The notes: generated from the sequence alone by a model not told the origin. 64,000 bases of DNA from Ctenosaura bakeri (GCA_948474755.1 CAOLHI010000927.1:682001-746000); one strand, 5' to 3'; shown: positions 45,586 through 58,348, counted from the stretch's first letter. A program made the numbers and translations.

Positions 45586-48027
45586 AGAGAGAAGGGGTAA
45601 AAAGTGCTTGTGGACTTTTCTGCCACAGGCACTGAGAAGAAAATCTCTCAGTTGCCACAACTGCCTTACAAGGCAGACAAACTGTGCATAATTCTGTTGG
45701 ATTGCTAGAATTCTTCCCTTACTTTCTTCCTCTTATTATAAGTAAAGGGACCCGAAAGCTAGAGGCCATATGTCTGTTATGAGATAGCAATAAACCTCTT
45801 AAATGTGGATAGGCAGCCTCCATTTGTCCCCCTGCAGGAACAAATCGGAGAATACTGATAGCAAACTAAGTAGGTTGAGAAAACACTTCTTTCTTGAATT
45901 TGGTTAGAAATCCATCCTGTAAAGCCCCCAATCCAAATTAAAAGAAAATGTTTGTTGAAGGAATATATCCAGAGATTCCAAAAAAAAAAAAAAAAGGAAA
46001 GGAAAGAGAATAGGAATTTGAAATAAAAATAGATTACTATCTTAACACTAAACCCTTCAATATAAAACGCTCATAAGGGGATTTCCTGGAGAATTGTAAC
46101 ATACCCCATCTCCATAACAGGTTAGGAGAAATGATGAGGATCCTGTGTGACCAAAGAGAAAAAGTGTATCTCATATTTATTCGGTTTGAGCAGGGAGAGG
46201 GGTAGGAACAGAGCTTGCAAAAATAATTTTTTGGATGAGAGATTCTAGGAGTTTTATTCCAAAAAAGTAACATTTTCCAAGCTTTGCACAGGAGTATTTT
46301 GCTTGGCTTAGTTTACTAATCAAATGTTGATTACATTTGATCCTCCTTTCCACCTTTGGTTCAGGGAGATAAAGACAGAAAAGTGTTAAGGGAAATGTGT
46401 TTGAATATTCACCCCAGACTTCTCATATCAAAGGTTTCCCAGCTGGATGGGATTTGGAAATACAGAGAAGGACTCATTGTTACTTCAGGTGGTGCTTAGA
46501 TGCTAACATTCTGGAGTCAAGGAGCTTTAGATGAAATTTAGGCAGGTTTTATAGTTCACTTTATGGGACTGTTGGTCACAGGACTGTGCAGTTTATTTTG
46601 AGACAATCCAAATGACATACGTTGGCCTGAATCCTACAAATGGGACTTACGTAAGTGCCAACTCACTATTCAAGAACTGATTCGACATATTCACTGTGAT
46701 CAGGATGAATAGGATTCAGGCCATAGTGTCCTAAGGTGTCATATTGCCCAAATAATTTCACCCCTCGGTTATTCTTGGTGTAATTATTTTACTCCAGAAA
46801 TAATCTAACAGGTATCCAGCAACTCCATTCTCCTTTTCTGGTATAGGAAGCCCCCACTGGGGGCCTGGTTATCTGACCACTTGCTGTTTTGACTCTTCCA
46901 AATCAAGAACAAGTTCTATTAATTTGATAAGGGTTCCACTCTTTTGTCAGTTCTTTTTGCCTATGGAGGCTCATTTTGAACTGCTCACACATGCATGTCG
47001 TTTGCAAAGTGAGCTGAGAAGGGGCAAAGGCACTGAGCCAGCTGACAATGCTCCCCCCAGTACAGAACAGGACATGGGTTTCACTTTTCAACTATTTCTG
47101 TTTTCTGACAGTGCTTCATTTCCTAACCTACCAGATAAGTGGGGGAAGTCTGTGGTGAATTCCTGTCTACAAAGCTGAGAAGGAGACAGGGTGTCTGGGG
47201 ATGTGTGTGAGGATCACATGGCTGTGCCTTTTTCCCCTGAACCTTCTCTCCTATTCCATTTGCTTCTCCCCATGTGAGCTCCTCCAGTACTAAATGAATG
47301 GTTGTGTTTCAGTATAGAGATTATTGTAGCTCTTTCCCCCTATATTCCATTGAGTTCTAGCCCCATCAGAATGGAGATGTTCGATTTAGTTTCCTTTATG
47401 ACATTCTGTGCTTACTTACCCAGGGGCCACATGTACATTAGCCAGATTTCCTCATTAGATTTGTTTCCCAGGGTTGCTATTTCACTATACCAAAACTGCA
47501 CCTTGCTGCAGAAACCTGTTTTCTACACACATTTCCTTACTTTAGTCCTTAGTGTATGCCATGCCAGCGCCAAATTTTGCTAGTTTTCTCTTGGGAGCAC
47601 TATGACAGAGCATTGATAATTTCTGCGTGGAGGTTATGCACAAGTGTCTTTTTTTCGTTTGAGGTGACAGCGTTTGTTACATGCTGACCATTCTGCTTTT
47701 GATTTCATGTTTCTGAACTCTTCCACCATTCACCATTGCCAAGAAAAACAAAGATGCTGTCCCAAAATTTATTGGAGTACTTGCAGCAAGGAAACAGTGG
47801 TGCTTGTTGGGATAAAACTATAGTCCTCAGCAAGCATGGATAGGTACACATACAGCTATCAAAATTTCTTCCATTTGATCACTACAAGCAACCAGAAGCA
47901 TGATGAAGAAAATGCTAACCATGATGACCATGATGAAGAAAAAATGACAGTTGGAGGGTGAAATGGAGGGTGAAAAATGCCACCTGGAGATCCCTTTGGA
48001 GGGCAACTCAGAGTGTGGACGTGACTT
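45586..48027. other. Non-coding interval
   Basis: Nothing is recognised beyond an A-run at 45979-45995 and a short GATGA-rich tract near 47900-47945. Confidence 0.5.
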
Positions 48028-48247
48028 CTCTTTCACACCACACACTGCACACTTATGGGTTTCAATAGCACTTTGCTGTCGCACCATCCTATGCAATCCT
48101 GGGATTTGTAGTTTTATGAGGGATCTAGAATTCTCTTCCAGAGATCTCTAGTACTTCATCAAATAATTTCATAGGATAGAATCTGAAGAATGAAACCAGA
48201 GCAATTAAAGTGGAATCAAAGTCCTGTAACTGTGTAGCACTGAAAAG
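48028..48247. mobile_element. Palindromic MITE, family C, decayed
   Basis: CTTTCACACCACACACTGC opens it, then TATGCAATCCTGGGATTTGTAG. The right arm carries CATAGGATAGAATCTG, AAAGTGGAATCAAAGTCC and GTGTAGCACTGAAAAG. Confidence 0.6.
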
Positions 48248-49133
48248 CTGTGTTGGATATGTCTGCAGCTTAAATTGAGGAGATTGTTTGCTGTTCTGCC
48301 TCAGGCATTAAAATGTTTTAGGCTGGCCTTGGCACTGCTATTGTGGTAACCCCAACCTCTTCCCTGTTCTTATCTGATGCTCCAAGTAGGAAGTGAAGGC
48401 AATCTGATTCTGTTGAAGACTATATAAATCATGCAAGATGTGATATTACTCACTTATTGTTCTGATTTGGGAGAGTTCTTGGCAGTTAAAGAATAGGCAT
48501 TATGTGTGCCTCTTCCATATTGTGTGACATAGCCCTCTCTCATCCTCTGCTACGAATAAGGAGCCATGAACACCATCCACTTTTTGTCAAGATGATACAA
48601 TTTGCTTGCATCTGATCTTAGCAGAGTCCTGTTTCCTTTTCCTGATTTTGCTTCCTTTCTTTCAGTTTCCAGCACTGACTTGATCTCTTCCCATGTAAAG
48701 TTTCAGTACAGAACTTGGAAAAGTTATTTTGTCAGTGACAACTCCCAGAATCTTCCCGTGGCTGGGCTGGCTAGGGGACTCTGGGAGAAATAATTCTAAA
48801 AGCAACTTTTCCGAACTCGGGATCAGAAGTGGCATCTGACATCCTGTTATATGGCCAGAATGCTGACTACATTATTTGATAATTTATTGGCTCCTTATCT
48901 TTATTCACTCTCTCTAAAAGCATCTTCCTGGGCTAATCAGCAGTTGCCCCTGAAAATTTATAGCTGCAAGCCTTGGCAGAGTTTTTCTTTCTTTGGCTCT
49001 TCCATGACTCTCAACCTTTTACCTGAAGATTTTTTCTTCCCTTCATACAGGATTTCTCTAGGTTTTGGCCTGTTTCTCCCTGAAATGTGGGCTCATCTAG
49101 CTGAATGCTTGTCTATATTTTTATTTTATTTTG
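48248..49133. other. Non-coding interval
   Basis: No gene or classified repeat is seen. Confidence 0.5.
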
Positions 49134-49608
49134 CTGTCAGCCCTCTGCATTTGTTAGGGTTGGGGCACAGGGCCCTTGCAAAAGGGAAAAGTCACAAATA
49201 TCAAAAGGTGTATGTGTGTCTGTGGGAAGGGGACTAAGGCATGGTGAGGAGAGCTGGCACCCAGGATCCAAACCAGGTAAGGGAAAGGAGAGGGCAAGGG
49301 AGTGAGTTGGCATAGTGGCCCTATACGTCTCCTCTTGCCCATCTTCTTCCTTGGGTGTGTGTGGGGGCACTTGGGTTTGCAGTGCTGAGAAAGTGGGCTG
49401 CGAACTGTCCTTTGCTGGCCAAGCAGTGACTGGTGGAGGAGAGGACCAGAGGCAGGTTTTTAAAGGGCTGTGTGGCCTGATCGGAGCCACTGAAAAGGAA
49501 GCTTCCCCTGGGGAAAAAAGCCCCTGAGTTAGGGAGGGCAGAGGTTGAAGAGACTCATAAGTAGCCAAATCTGTGAAAGACAAACCCACAAATGTGGACA
49601 GCTGACTG
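49134..49608. mobile_element. Tigger-like MITE
   Basis: The left end CTGTCAGCCCTCTGCATTTG and right end CAAATGTGGACAGCTGACTG are inverted, with TA after the right end. The interior (AGGGAAAGGAGAGGGCAAGG, GGGCTGTGTGGCCTGATCGG) is closely related to 55721-56200, so these are copies of one subfamily. Confidence 0.85.
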
Positions 49609-49799
49609 TAGTTCAAAACTGAAGACACCCATTTCAACAGGAATGCTACCTAGAGACCCTCTTCCTGATAATCTAGTTATATAAGTACAGGGATCCTTCT
49701 ACCTCTTCTGGAGTGGCATTCCACTGTGGGCCCCCAACAGTTGCTGTGTTTTTCTCTTGACCCCAGAGCACATGAAAATTAAATCATCTCCTTGCTAGT

Positions 49800-49866
49800 A
49801 TTTCCACAGCAATATCCTTTAGGGTCGCTATAAGATGGAAACAACTTGAAGGCACACAACAACTCC
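49800..49866 (+). mobile_element. SINE 3' fragment
   Basis: TAGGGTCGCTATAAGATGGA, then AACAACTTGAAGGCACACAAC, is the 3' tail module of the tRNA-headed and 5S SINE families. Confidence 0.75.
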
Positions 49867-51058
49867 ACATCCCTCTGAGATGTGTGACACTCGTGAGATG
49901 TCTAACATGATGACACAGATTATGATAATAACAAGAGAGACAGAGAGAGAGAGAGATCCATGGCCAGCCCTACCAGTGGGATAGAGTAGTTGGGTCATGT
50001 AGCAGATGCTGGGAAGAAATAGTGGCACTTCTGGGCAGCTCTCCCCATGGAAGGACAGAGCAATATATGTCACACTAGCTTCCCTTAACTATGTCACTGC
50101 ATCAGATACAGTCCCATTACCAGTACAGAAGTGAACTTTTATTGCCAATCTAGCCACCTTTCATACATGGCATGGAGAAAGAGGTGCCATCTTGTCAGAG
50201 CCTGGAAAAATTATTTTGGGAACTACTGCTGGGGTCCTATATGACCTTTTATGTTACCTAACTTTACAAAACCTAGCTACATACTGAAGGTGCTAAGAAA
50301 CCCCTTTACTGAATTGCAAAGATGCATAACAATACACCAGCAAGAGAGCCCAATGTGCATCAGGATCAATGCAATCGACATTGATCCTGTTATGCATTAG
50401 ACACCAATGCCCATCTGGCACTTTGCTGGCTCTGCTGCAAAATAGCATAACGGCATTCCTCTCCTGTTTATGGGCATTCCTTAACTGTGCAATTCTAATT
50501 CTAATATATGTGAGTCTACTTACAAAGCTATAAGTCTCCAATAGGATTCTGGCTTATATCCCCTAACCAACATTGCTAGTTGCCATGTTGCTTGGGATAT
50601 TCTGAGAGCCGGGGTCCGCCCTGAAAAAAAAAAAAAAAAAACAAACTCAAGTTCTGTTCCGCTCCCATTTGGGCAGATCTCACAATGGGAAGAGTATGGA
50701 AAGGGGACTAAACTACATAAGAAAATTATATTTAAAAGCCCTTTAAAGATACAATCCTATATTCATCTGCTAAGGGGCCTTAAGGTGGGGAAGAAGGTTC
50801 TTGATAACTACTAGAAGTATGGGACTGTTGCCTTCCACTAAAAGTATGTCCACTAAAGTGCCACCAAATGCTCCAGGAAGTGGTCTACTCACCAAGTTCT
50901 AGGATAGATATGTTAGCACAACTTTGACAATGCCAGAGAGGATCACAGATGCTCTGATTCCTAAGCCTCTTCTAAACTTAGAAAAGTTACTTTTTAGATT
51001 GCATCTTCCCATATTTCCAAGCCAACATGGCTGGTGCATTGGAATTATGGAAATAGTA
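49867..51058. other. Non-coding interval with two simple repeats
   Basis: It includes a GA dinucleotide run at 49936-49956 and an A-run at 50623-50641, possibly the tail of an unrecognised retroposon. No coding region is supported. Confidence 0.55.
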
Positions 51059-51283
51059 GGGTCCTTTCAGACTACACAATTATACTGTTATGATTCCACT
51101 TTAACTGCCATGGCTGTGTCCTCTGGAATCCTGGGACTTGTAGTTTGGGGGAGCAATAGTGCTCTCTAGCTGAGACTTCTAAACACTCCTCTCTAAACTG
51201 TACCTCGCAGGATTCCATAGGATGAAACCATGGCACTTGAAGTGGAATCATAGTGCTATAATGGTGTAGCATGAAAGGACCCA
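51059..51283. mobile_element. Palindromic MITE, family C
   Basis: The ends GGGTCCTTTCAGACTACAC and TGTAGCATGAAAGGACCC are inverted repeats. The arms carry CTTTAACTGCCATGGCTGTG against CCATGGCACTTGAAG. It is the best-preserved family C copy in the window. Confidence 0.85.
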
Positions 51284-51397
51284 TAATCACCCCCTAAAAA
51301 TTTTTTTCTGAGCTTTGCCCCACCCCTTCATTATATGAAATACATAAATTTGTGAAGTAAAAGAAAGATACATTTTTTGAGGGGTATTTCTTTCTAT

Positions 51398-51904
51398 GGC
51401 CATTTCCACACGGGGGTAAAATTCCGCCTCCAGACGATGGGAGACGGAGGTCGTTCACACCGCCGGGCGATCTAGTGCGGTTGGAAAAGGTGAGGCTCCA
51501 CACCTCCAACCGCTCGAGTGCCGCTCGAGTGCCGCCGCAAGGGTGGCGCTGCGAGTTTTTTAAAAACCACCTTCCCAGGTGGTTTTTATGAAACTCGCCC
51601 GCACTAATCCACAGCTGCTCCCGGTGTGAATCTGCAGAGATGCATTAGTGCATCTCTGCAGATCTGCCCAGGGGCGGGCTTCCAGCCGGCACGCCGCCCT
51701 GATTGGTGGAATGCCGCCGGAAGCCGCCAGCCGCCATTTTGGGCGCCGCCAAACGCCACCGAACACCGCCGAAATTCAGCGGCGTATGGAGCGGCGGAGT
51801 CGCGCTCCCCGCAGGGACGGAGCAGGGGCGGAGAAAACCGCACGCAGGTAATCTCCGCCCCTGTGTGCGCCGCCCCGTTTTGACTCCCCGCGTGTGAAAA
51901 GGGC
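51398..51904. mobile_element. GC-rich foldback element, type B
   Basis: GGCCATTTCCACACGGGG to CCGCGTGTGAAAAGGGCC. At 507 bp it is the longest type B copy here and very rich in CpG. Inside are a hairpin GCGAGTTT...AAACTCGC around AAAACCACCT/AGGTGGTTTT (51550-51598) and a perfect 15-bp-arm palindrome at 51630-51663. Open frames on both strands reflect composition. Confidence 0.8.
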
Positions 51905-54070
51905 CTATTTTTCTATTTTACCAACACCTGCTGTTCCCGTGTCTGGAACAGCAGTTTGTGCTGCGGGCACTCATATTGATTATCCCCATGCTGTGAAAAG
52001 TTCTCCCAGCTGAGTTCTGGAAATCAAGCAGTTATTACCTATTAAAAGTGCAGGAACAGATGGGACTGATTATTTCTGGTCAGTTGACAACCCAAGCTCT
52101 CGCCTGGTATGACCCTGTCTCAACAGACAAACAAAACGTTTTAAGAATTTAATGATTTCTCCCTCCTTATTTCTTCTAGTGCCTGTTTCATGTCTCCTTC
52201 TTTTTTCTCTTTCCCTTTTTCTGAACCAGCATACTGTATATCCTCTACAGCAATCACTATCAATGTCAACACTGGAGACATACCGGCTAAGCTGTGGGCC
52301 CAAAAGACAAAGTGACATGTTTAGCTCATGTTAGGCTGGTAGCAGCTGTGTCTTCTCTTTCTCTAATAGGACTATTACTTCCTTTCTGCTCTTCAGACCT
52401 GCTCCAGATAAAGAGTATCACCTAATACAGAAATGAAGAATCTGGCACTGCTATCCATTATGCTCACTCAACTTTCATTACATAACAAGGCCCAGAGGTT
52501 CAGAGCCATGAGCAAAGTTCTAAGCAGTGGGCCCTCTATCAAACATTATTTATCCACATTTATATAAGCTCCACCATGACTGTAAATGAACTTCAGCAAA
52601 TGAATTGTACCCAAGGGTCTATATGAGCCTTCATTGTACATGCAGATGAGGAACTGTCAGGGCTCTTCTGGGCTCTTTGCAAATCTTTGTTGCAAACAAT
52701 CTTTTTCTTCCAGCTTTGTCTTTCACGCAACCATGTAGCAACTCCAATAATGTGAATGCACCCCTTTGTGCCAGAACTGACTCCCAATGTTTTGCCGCCT
52801 GAAATGAACATCAAGATGACATCTAAGGGACAGCTGCATCTTATTTTACTACTAGTGACCAGATTCATTGGTACTGGTGACAGCAAGGAGGACAACGGGG
52901 AGCTCATATGGCATATACAACTCTACTTCTTCCATGCCCCATCATCATCAGCTTCCTGAGATGACTAACTCAGTTTCATGGTAGAGCTGCCCCTCATATG
53001 TGTCTATGGTTCAACGCCAAAAGTGGTCAACTGCAGAGGGGCAGCATTTTCTCCCCAACAGCAGGACACACCCAGGGGTGTCACATCACTTCCAGTTTCA
53101 GACAGTTTTGGACCAATTTTAAAGTTTCTTCTTTAATGTTTGTGAGCTTGATGGTGTTGCTTTGTCCAACTTTTGGCAGGTCTTGAGTCAAAAATTACGA
53201 GAAAGAAATTTTTAAAATTTGGGGGCAGTCAGAGGTTTAGGCAGTTTCAAACTGGGGAGCTTATGGGCTACTGCCAGCCCAGGGACCACAGTTTGGCCAT
53301 CCCTGTTCTGTGAAGATATCTGTTTAAGGACCACAGAAATAGGAGGTTAAAACCAGGAGGCTCTAAAACACAGAGATGTTTGAAAGATGTTTGCCAGCAA
53401 AAGTAACAGGCAATTTGAGCGGATAACTTTCTAATGGGCTTGCTCCTGGCTGTCTTATATTCCCCTTGTAAACAAAAAATTGGGCAAGTAATTTTTTCTT
53501 TGTAAGAGTATTGTATGTTTGAAGAAAAAATGCTAACCCACTAATCACATGGCAAGCAGCCTAGTCCCAAAGCTCATTGCATATAAAAAGACAAGGGTCA
53601 TTCTGCAATCTGTCCCCCTGTCAAAAACATATTGGACTATTTGAAAAGCTGGCTTTGGCTTTCACTACCCCAAAGCTCTTGGGAATATTGGCGCCTCCAG
53701 TTTAATGCTAACTCTGCCTGGAACATCTCTTCTCTCTTATTCTGACTCTTCTGGAATGCCAACTGCTTCCTCTTGCCAAGATTCTGTTGCTGACTTACAT
53801 CAGTGTAACTGTCTGTTACTTAGGCCAGGCATTTTCTTGAGCAATGTGTTGTGGTGGCAGTGGGTTGGCAGTAAAAGACATTTTTATCTAGCTTTTCTGT
53901 CCCCATTCCTTGTCATAGCAGTTTTGGCCATGTGACCTGTGCCTTCACTCCTGCCTACACCTGCCCTTCAGTTGGCATAGTTAGTCTAGCCAATAAAATC
54001 ACAGCCTCTTTCTCCAAGAGCAAGACAAGACCACATTCATGTCCAAGCCATGGCCCATTGAATAATCATA
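51905..54070. other. Non-coding interval
   Basis: Only a weak dispersed-repeat trace is visible near 53020-53310, ending CCACAGTTTGGCCATCCCTG. Confidence 0.5.
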
Positions 54071-54078
54071 AGCAAGGG

Positions 54079-54220
54079 CCATTTCCACCCTACACTTACA
54101 GTACTATTGTTCCACTTTCAATATTCTGTGGAATTCTGAGGCTTGTAGTTTACTGAGGCCAAAGAGCTCTCTGGCTGAGAATTCTAAATGCCCCTCCTTA
54201 AACAGTGTAGTGCTGAAATG
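54079..54220. mobile_element. Palindromic MITE, family A, deleted right arm, with target duplication
   Basis: CCATTTCCACCCTACAC opens it. The left arm is nearly complete, but the right arm is reduced to CCCCTCCTTAAACAGTGTAG and the TAGTGCTGAAATG tip. The flanks AGCAAGGG (54071-54078) and GCCAAGGG (54221-54228) match at 6 of 8 bases. Confidence 0.8.
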
Positions 54221-54519
54221 GCCAAGGGATGAGGTTCACAGCCAGGAGAGAACACATACAGAGCTATTGATTTATTCTTTGGTTTTATTTGTACCCTGAT
54301 TTTCTTCTCCCTAATGAAATTCAAAGCAATTCTGTTTGGAAAGTGATGTGCCTTCCTACACCCCAAAAACTCCTGTCACCTGTTTGCAAAAAAGGGCTTT
54401 TGCTCATTTTGTGTCATTCCTTCTGCTAGTCATGGAGGAGGGCAAGAACAATGTTAGAGAATGAATATTTCCCTGTGCTATTCAACAATTGGAAGCATGG
54501 CTATGTACATGCATGCTTC

Positions 54520-54710
54520 GGAAAAATTCATGCTTTGCATGTAAAACATTCCTGTTCCACTTCCTGGTATCTCTGATTCTAAAAGGGTCCAGGTAGCAGG
54601 TGATGGGATTTCATCCGAAGTTCTTAGGAAGCCATTGACAATGTAAACAAGACAGAGTCAGATGAACCAATCATCTCTGTTTAAGGTGGCATTCAAGATT
54701 CACCAGCTCA
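54520..54710 (+). mobile_element. tRNA-like SINE, decayed
   Basis: CATGCTTTGCATGTAAAACATTCC, then CCTGGTATCTCTGATTCTAA, GGGTCCAGGTAGCAGGTGATGG and AGTCAGATGAACCAATCATCTC, follow the layout of a common reptile SINE whose head reads AGTGGTAGAGCA. A head-only trace may exist at 6236. Confidence 0.6.
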
Positions 54711-54759
54711 CCATCCCTCTCAGATCTTGCACCGATTGTTACCCATGATCTTTCATATC

Positions 54760-54816
54760 AAGTCCAGAGGAGGGTGACCAAAATGGTGAGAGGTCCGGAA
54801 GCCATGCCTGATGAGG
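54760..54816 (+). mobile_element. CR1 LINE scrap
   Basis: GTCCAGAGGAGGGTGACCAA, then AATGGTGAGAGGTCCGGAAG and CCATGCC, encode the CR1 VQRRVTKMVRGPEAMP stretch. Only about 55 bp remain. Confidence 0.75.
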
Positions 54817-54844
54817 ATAGCCCAGGAGAGTCTTTTTTAACCAA

Positions 54845-55130
54845 ATACCAGATGTCACTTGTTGTTCACTTCCTGTTTAAAAAAAGAAAGACCTGTCCTG
54901 GGCATAAATTGGCCCACCTATCCACAAGATGGAAATTCCCCCAGTGCTAGAGGACATTTTTGGAAAAAAAATCTGAAAAAAATTAAAGTGTGTTGTTGTT
55001 GTTGTTTTTGGTTGGTTGGTTGTTTACTTCTGAAGGGGCAGAAACCTCCAAACAGGGTGGAAATGCCCTCCACAGCACTAGAAGTCATTTGGGAGCATTT
55101 TGGAACAAAACTTTTTTGTATTTTCTGGAC
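54845..55130. repeat. Unclassified dispersed repeat, related to 3480-3690
   Basis: CTTCCTGTTTAAAAAAAG, CTGTCCTGGGC and ATGGAAATTCCCCCAGTGCT recur in the order seen near 3585. The motif set ...GGTGGAAATGCCCTCC...GGAGCATTTTGG appears again at 55055, so the block looks internally duplicated around a GTT/GGTT simple repeat (54990-55020). Confidence 0.55.
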
Positions 55131-55720
55131 TCTTGGGAACAAAAATTACCAATGCACACTACTCTGAGCTACACAGCATACAGCCACAAGGGATAGGACA
55201 GGAAATGTAATAAAATAATTATACCAGTACATTTCCCTCCATCAGATGCATTTAGTTTTGTCCATTTCCCATGGATCTCATGGAGGGTATCATGATGGGT
55301 TTCAGGGTCCACAAATGTGCACTGAGGATTCCTGGGAGAATTTTTTTACCTTCTATTTAGTTCTACAAAGAGCAGGAACTTTGAATAAAGTTATTTGTTT
55401 GTGCATCCTACAGTGCCACCTACAGGTCTTCAATGAATTTATTTAGTACTTTCTCATAATAGCTCTCTGTGTAGTTTTCTTGCTGATGCAGTTTGGAGAC
55501 CAACGTTTGCACATGTGTAAAATATTCACTAGTTTTATGTGTATCTAAATCATTTTTTAAAAACAGACTGAGAGCAACAGCTACTGCTTAGGTTTATTGC
55601 TCAAGTTTTGGCATCCTCTCTTACCTTGTATGGGAAAGGGTGCAGAAAAAGAAATTTACTACACAGAAGTGAAAACATAGGTAAAAATCCCTGTTTATGA
55701 TCATTATGGTCTAAAGTCTA
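55131..55720. other. Non-coding interval
   Basis: No element is recognised. Confidence 0.5.
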
Positions 55721-56200
55721 CAGTTGGCCCTCCACATTTGGCAGGGTTAGGGGCAAAGGACCCTTGCAGAAGTGAAAAGATTGCAAATATCAAAATGGGT
55801 GTGTGGGTGGATGTGGGAAGGAGGCTGAAGCATGGGTGGGGAGATCAGGCACCTATGGTCCAAACCAGATCAGGGAAAGGAGAGGGGTAGCACGGTGGCC
55901 GTATACTTCCTCTCTCTTGCTCACCTCCTTCCTTGGGTGTCTGAAGGGCATTGGGAGAGGGTTTGTGGCACTGAGAAATCAGGCTATGAGCTGTCCTTAG
56001 CTGGCCAGACAGCAGATGGTGGGTGAGGAGGAGGACTGGAGGTGGGTTTTTAAAGAGCTGTGTGGCCTGATAGGAGCCACCAAGAGGGAAGTTTTCCTGA
56101 AAAAAGAAACGCCTGAGGTGTGGGGGTGGGCAGGGGTTGGAGAAACTCGCAAATAATCAAATTTGTCAATGTCAAACCCATAAAGGTGGAAGGCCGACTG
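55721..56200. mobile_element. Tigger-like MITE with TA target duplication
   Basis: The left end CAGTTGGCCCTCCACATTTG and right end AAAGGTGGAAGGCCGACTG are inverted repeats, flanked by TA at 55719-55720 and 56201-56202. The interior is shared with 49134-49608. This is the cleanest Tigger-like copy in the window. Confidence 0.9.
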
Positions 56201-56599
56201 TAGTTTAAAATAAGACTTCATTAACTGCACATAAACCTTGTCTCCCTAAGAGAGCAAAGTATGAATATCATCTAACCCTAAAACTGTGATTGCCATAAGT
56301 TATTATAATCTCCATGAGTGTGGGCATTGAGGATAATTAGTAGCACATGATCTGAGCAAGAGGAAGCAGGCACTGTACCCTAGAGATGTAATTCTTTACT
56401 TTTTTTCTTTAAAGAAACAATGAGTAATGTCAGCAAGTTTCTTATTTTTTATTATTATTTTTTATTTGTAAATAACAAAATAATCATTGACATTCATTCT
56501 TGAAAAGATAAAAAAGAACATATGTTGCTAAGATATACGTGTGTTTTCTTAGCAATTTTCTTCTTGCTGTGAGAAAGTCTTTGAAAATGGGACAGTTTT

Positions 56600-56900
56600 C
56601 AGAAAAATATTTACAACTTGAGACTTACACATACTTGACTGTTTTGTGCAGACAATAGCATTTTTGTGCATATATAGGCTCTGTTTTCTGTGCAGAATAG
56701 GCTAGGTAAAAAGTATTATTTCTATGCAGAAATAATAATTTTGTGTATAGGAAAAAAAATGTTGTTTCTGCACCATTTGCAAATTTTGCATAGAGTAAGT
56801 CCCCAACTGCAAAGATTCTCATCAGTCCTGGAGTTTCCCCATCAGCATTTCTCAACATTCAGGAAATATGTTTTTCACAATTTTCTGAATATTTTGAATA
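56600..56900. repeat. Unclassified repeat rich in TTTCTGTGCAGAA units
   Basis: TTTTGTGCAGACAATAGC, TTTTCTGTGCAGAATAGG and TTTCTATGCAGAAATAATA are short internal units. TTTTGCATAGAGTAAGTCC and GATTCTCATCAG match parts of 28600-28870, the second in inverse orientation. Confidence 0.6.
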
Positions 56901-57175
56901 TTCAGAAAATTCTGACTATTGAGCTACCTGCCTGCACTACATTGGGGTAAGATATTCCCTATTGCTTGATCAATGCACCATCAGTGTAGTAAATTCTACA
57001 CATCTGAGCTGCAAAATTTTCTAGTTTTTGGAACATACACTATCTTATGGTGAGTTACACCATTAGTGTCCAACTCATCTAGTATTGTCAAATCTGACTG
57101 GCAGCAGTTCTTGAGGATTTCAGACAAGAGTCTTTTCTTGCTGTGCCTGATCATCCCTGGATTTCCTTGGTCTTC

Positions 57176-57245
57176 ATCCATCCAAGTACTGATATGCCTG
57201 ATCCTGCTTATTTTCCAAAATCAAAAGTGATCAGATGTGCCCATG
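57176..57245 (-). mobile_element. 5S-rRNA-derived SINE head fragment
   Basis: CCATCCAAGTACTGATATGC, then CTGATCCTGCTTATTTTCCA and AAATCAAAAGTGATCAGATG, is the complement of the 5S internal control region, with changes. Confidence 0.7.
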
Positions 57246-57337
57246 ATGGCACAATGATTTTACAGGTCAGAATTTACATACCTGATAAGTGAGCACAGCC
57301 AGATTCAAAGGCCAAGTGCAGATTTTTCTGAAATTAC

Positions 57338-58348
57338 CAGTGATGTATTTAAGTCTGTTACTCCAAGTCTCAAGTCAAGTCTCAAGTCTCTACCTTTAAG
57401 TCTCAAGTCCTTGAAGATACTTTCAAGTCAAATCTCAAGTCTGGAAGTCAACTTTATACCCTAACCAAAATTCTAGAATTTTTGGACAGAGTCAAATAAA
57501 GTCACTTCTAACCATTTAAGCAGAGTTGGGCCTCCACATTTGTGATTTTGCCATTTGCAGCTTCAAAAGTGGAGAATAAGATCCTTCTTACTCCCCACTA
57601 CTGAAGCTTCAAAAGTTTTAGAAGGAAGGATCCTTCCTTCTCAGGCCTATTGCCTAACACATTTGCTGTTCCCTTCTGAGGCCCTTTTCGCACCTTACCT
57701 TCTTCGCAGCAGTGGGGACAGCAGGTAAGTGTGCGAGGGCCCCGCGAGCATTGCACGAACGCGCAGTATTTTCGGCTTAGAGCCAAAAATAAGAAAATGC
57801 GCACACAGCCTGCTTTAGGCTCGTGAGCGTCGCATGAGTGGGAGTGTGTCGTACAAACCGACGCTCCCATTTACGCAACACTCAAGGGGCCCTCGCGCAA
57901 AAACAACTGCATGTGAAAAGGGTGTGAGAAATGCAGCCTGCACTCTGGGGGCAAGTCTTGCCTTCTGCGCTTAGGAAAAGTTTTAGAAGGCTCCTCAAAT
58001 AAGCAGCAGGGACAGACTGCTGAGCAGGCTTCAAGCCTGCCTCAAGCCCACTGCCTAGCCCGTTTGCTGTTCCCCTCTGAGAAATGTCCCTACACTTTGG
58101 GCTTGATACAGATTGCCATGTGACCAGTAGGCAGAAAAAATGGAAGTGTTATTCAAAGTCATAAGGTTTCTGGATGAATGTGTTATATTACTGAACCGAG
58201 GGCAGCAAGTCAGTCATTAAAAATATACAAGTCTTGAGTCGAGTCAAGTCAGTGCATCATTTATTGCTGAGTCGAGTCTGAGTCGAGTCACTGAAGCGAC
58301 TTAAGTCCAACTTGATTCTGCGGCTATCAACTCAACTCTACATCACTG
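57338..58348. mobile_element. hAT-like non-autonomous element with perfect 8-bp target duplication
   Basis: The ends CAGTGATGTA and TACATCACTG are exact inverted repeats. The direct flanks are identical, GAAATTAC at 57330-57337 and 58349-58356. Both subterminal regions (57355-57470 and 58225-58320) are packed with AAGTC/GACTT motifs in opposite orientation, the sort of arrays hAT transposases bind. The middle holds sequence resembling Tigger-like elements (57527-58100) and a type B element (57681-57922). No transposase is encoded. Confidence 0.88.
57681..57922. mobile_element. GC-rich foldback element, type B, nested
   Basis: GCCCTTTTCGCACC to GCATGTGAAAAGGG. The interior AGCAGGTAAGTGTGCGAGGG and GTGAGCGTCGCATGAGTGGG aligns with the window-edge element (251-438). 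The short flanks TCTGAG and TGTGAG match imperfectly. Confidence 0.8.

Noticed and set aside
57355..57470. CRISPR-like or satellite array from repeated CAAGTCTCAAGTC words
   Set aside because: Spacing is irregular, the motif is 5-7 bp, and the mirror copy at the other end shows these are subterminal repeats of a transposon.
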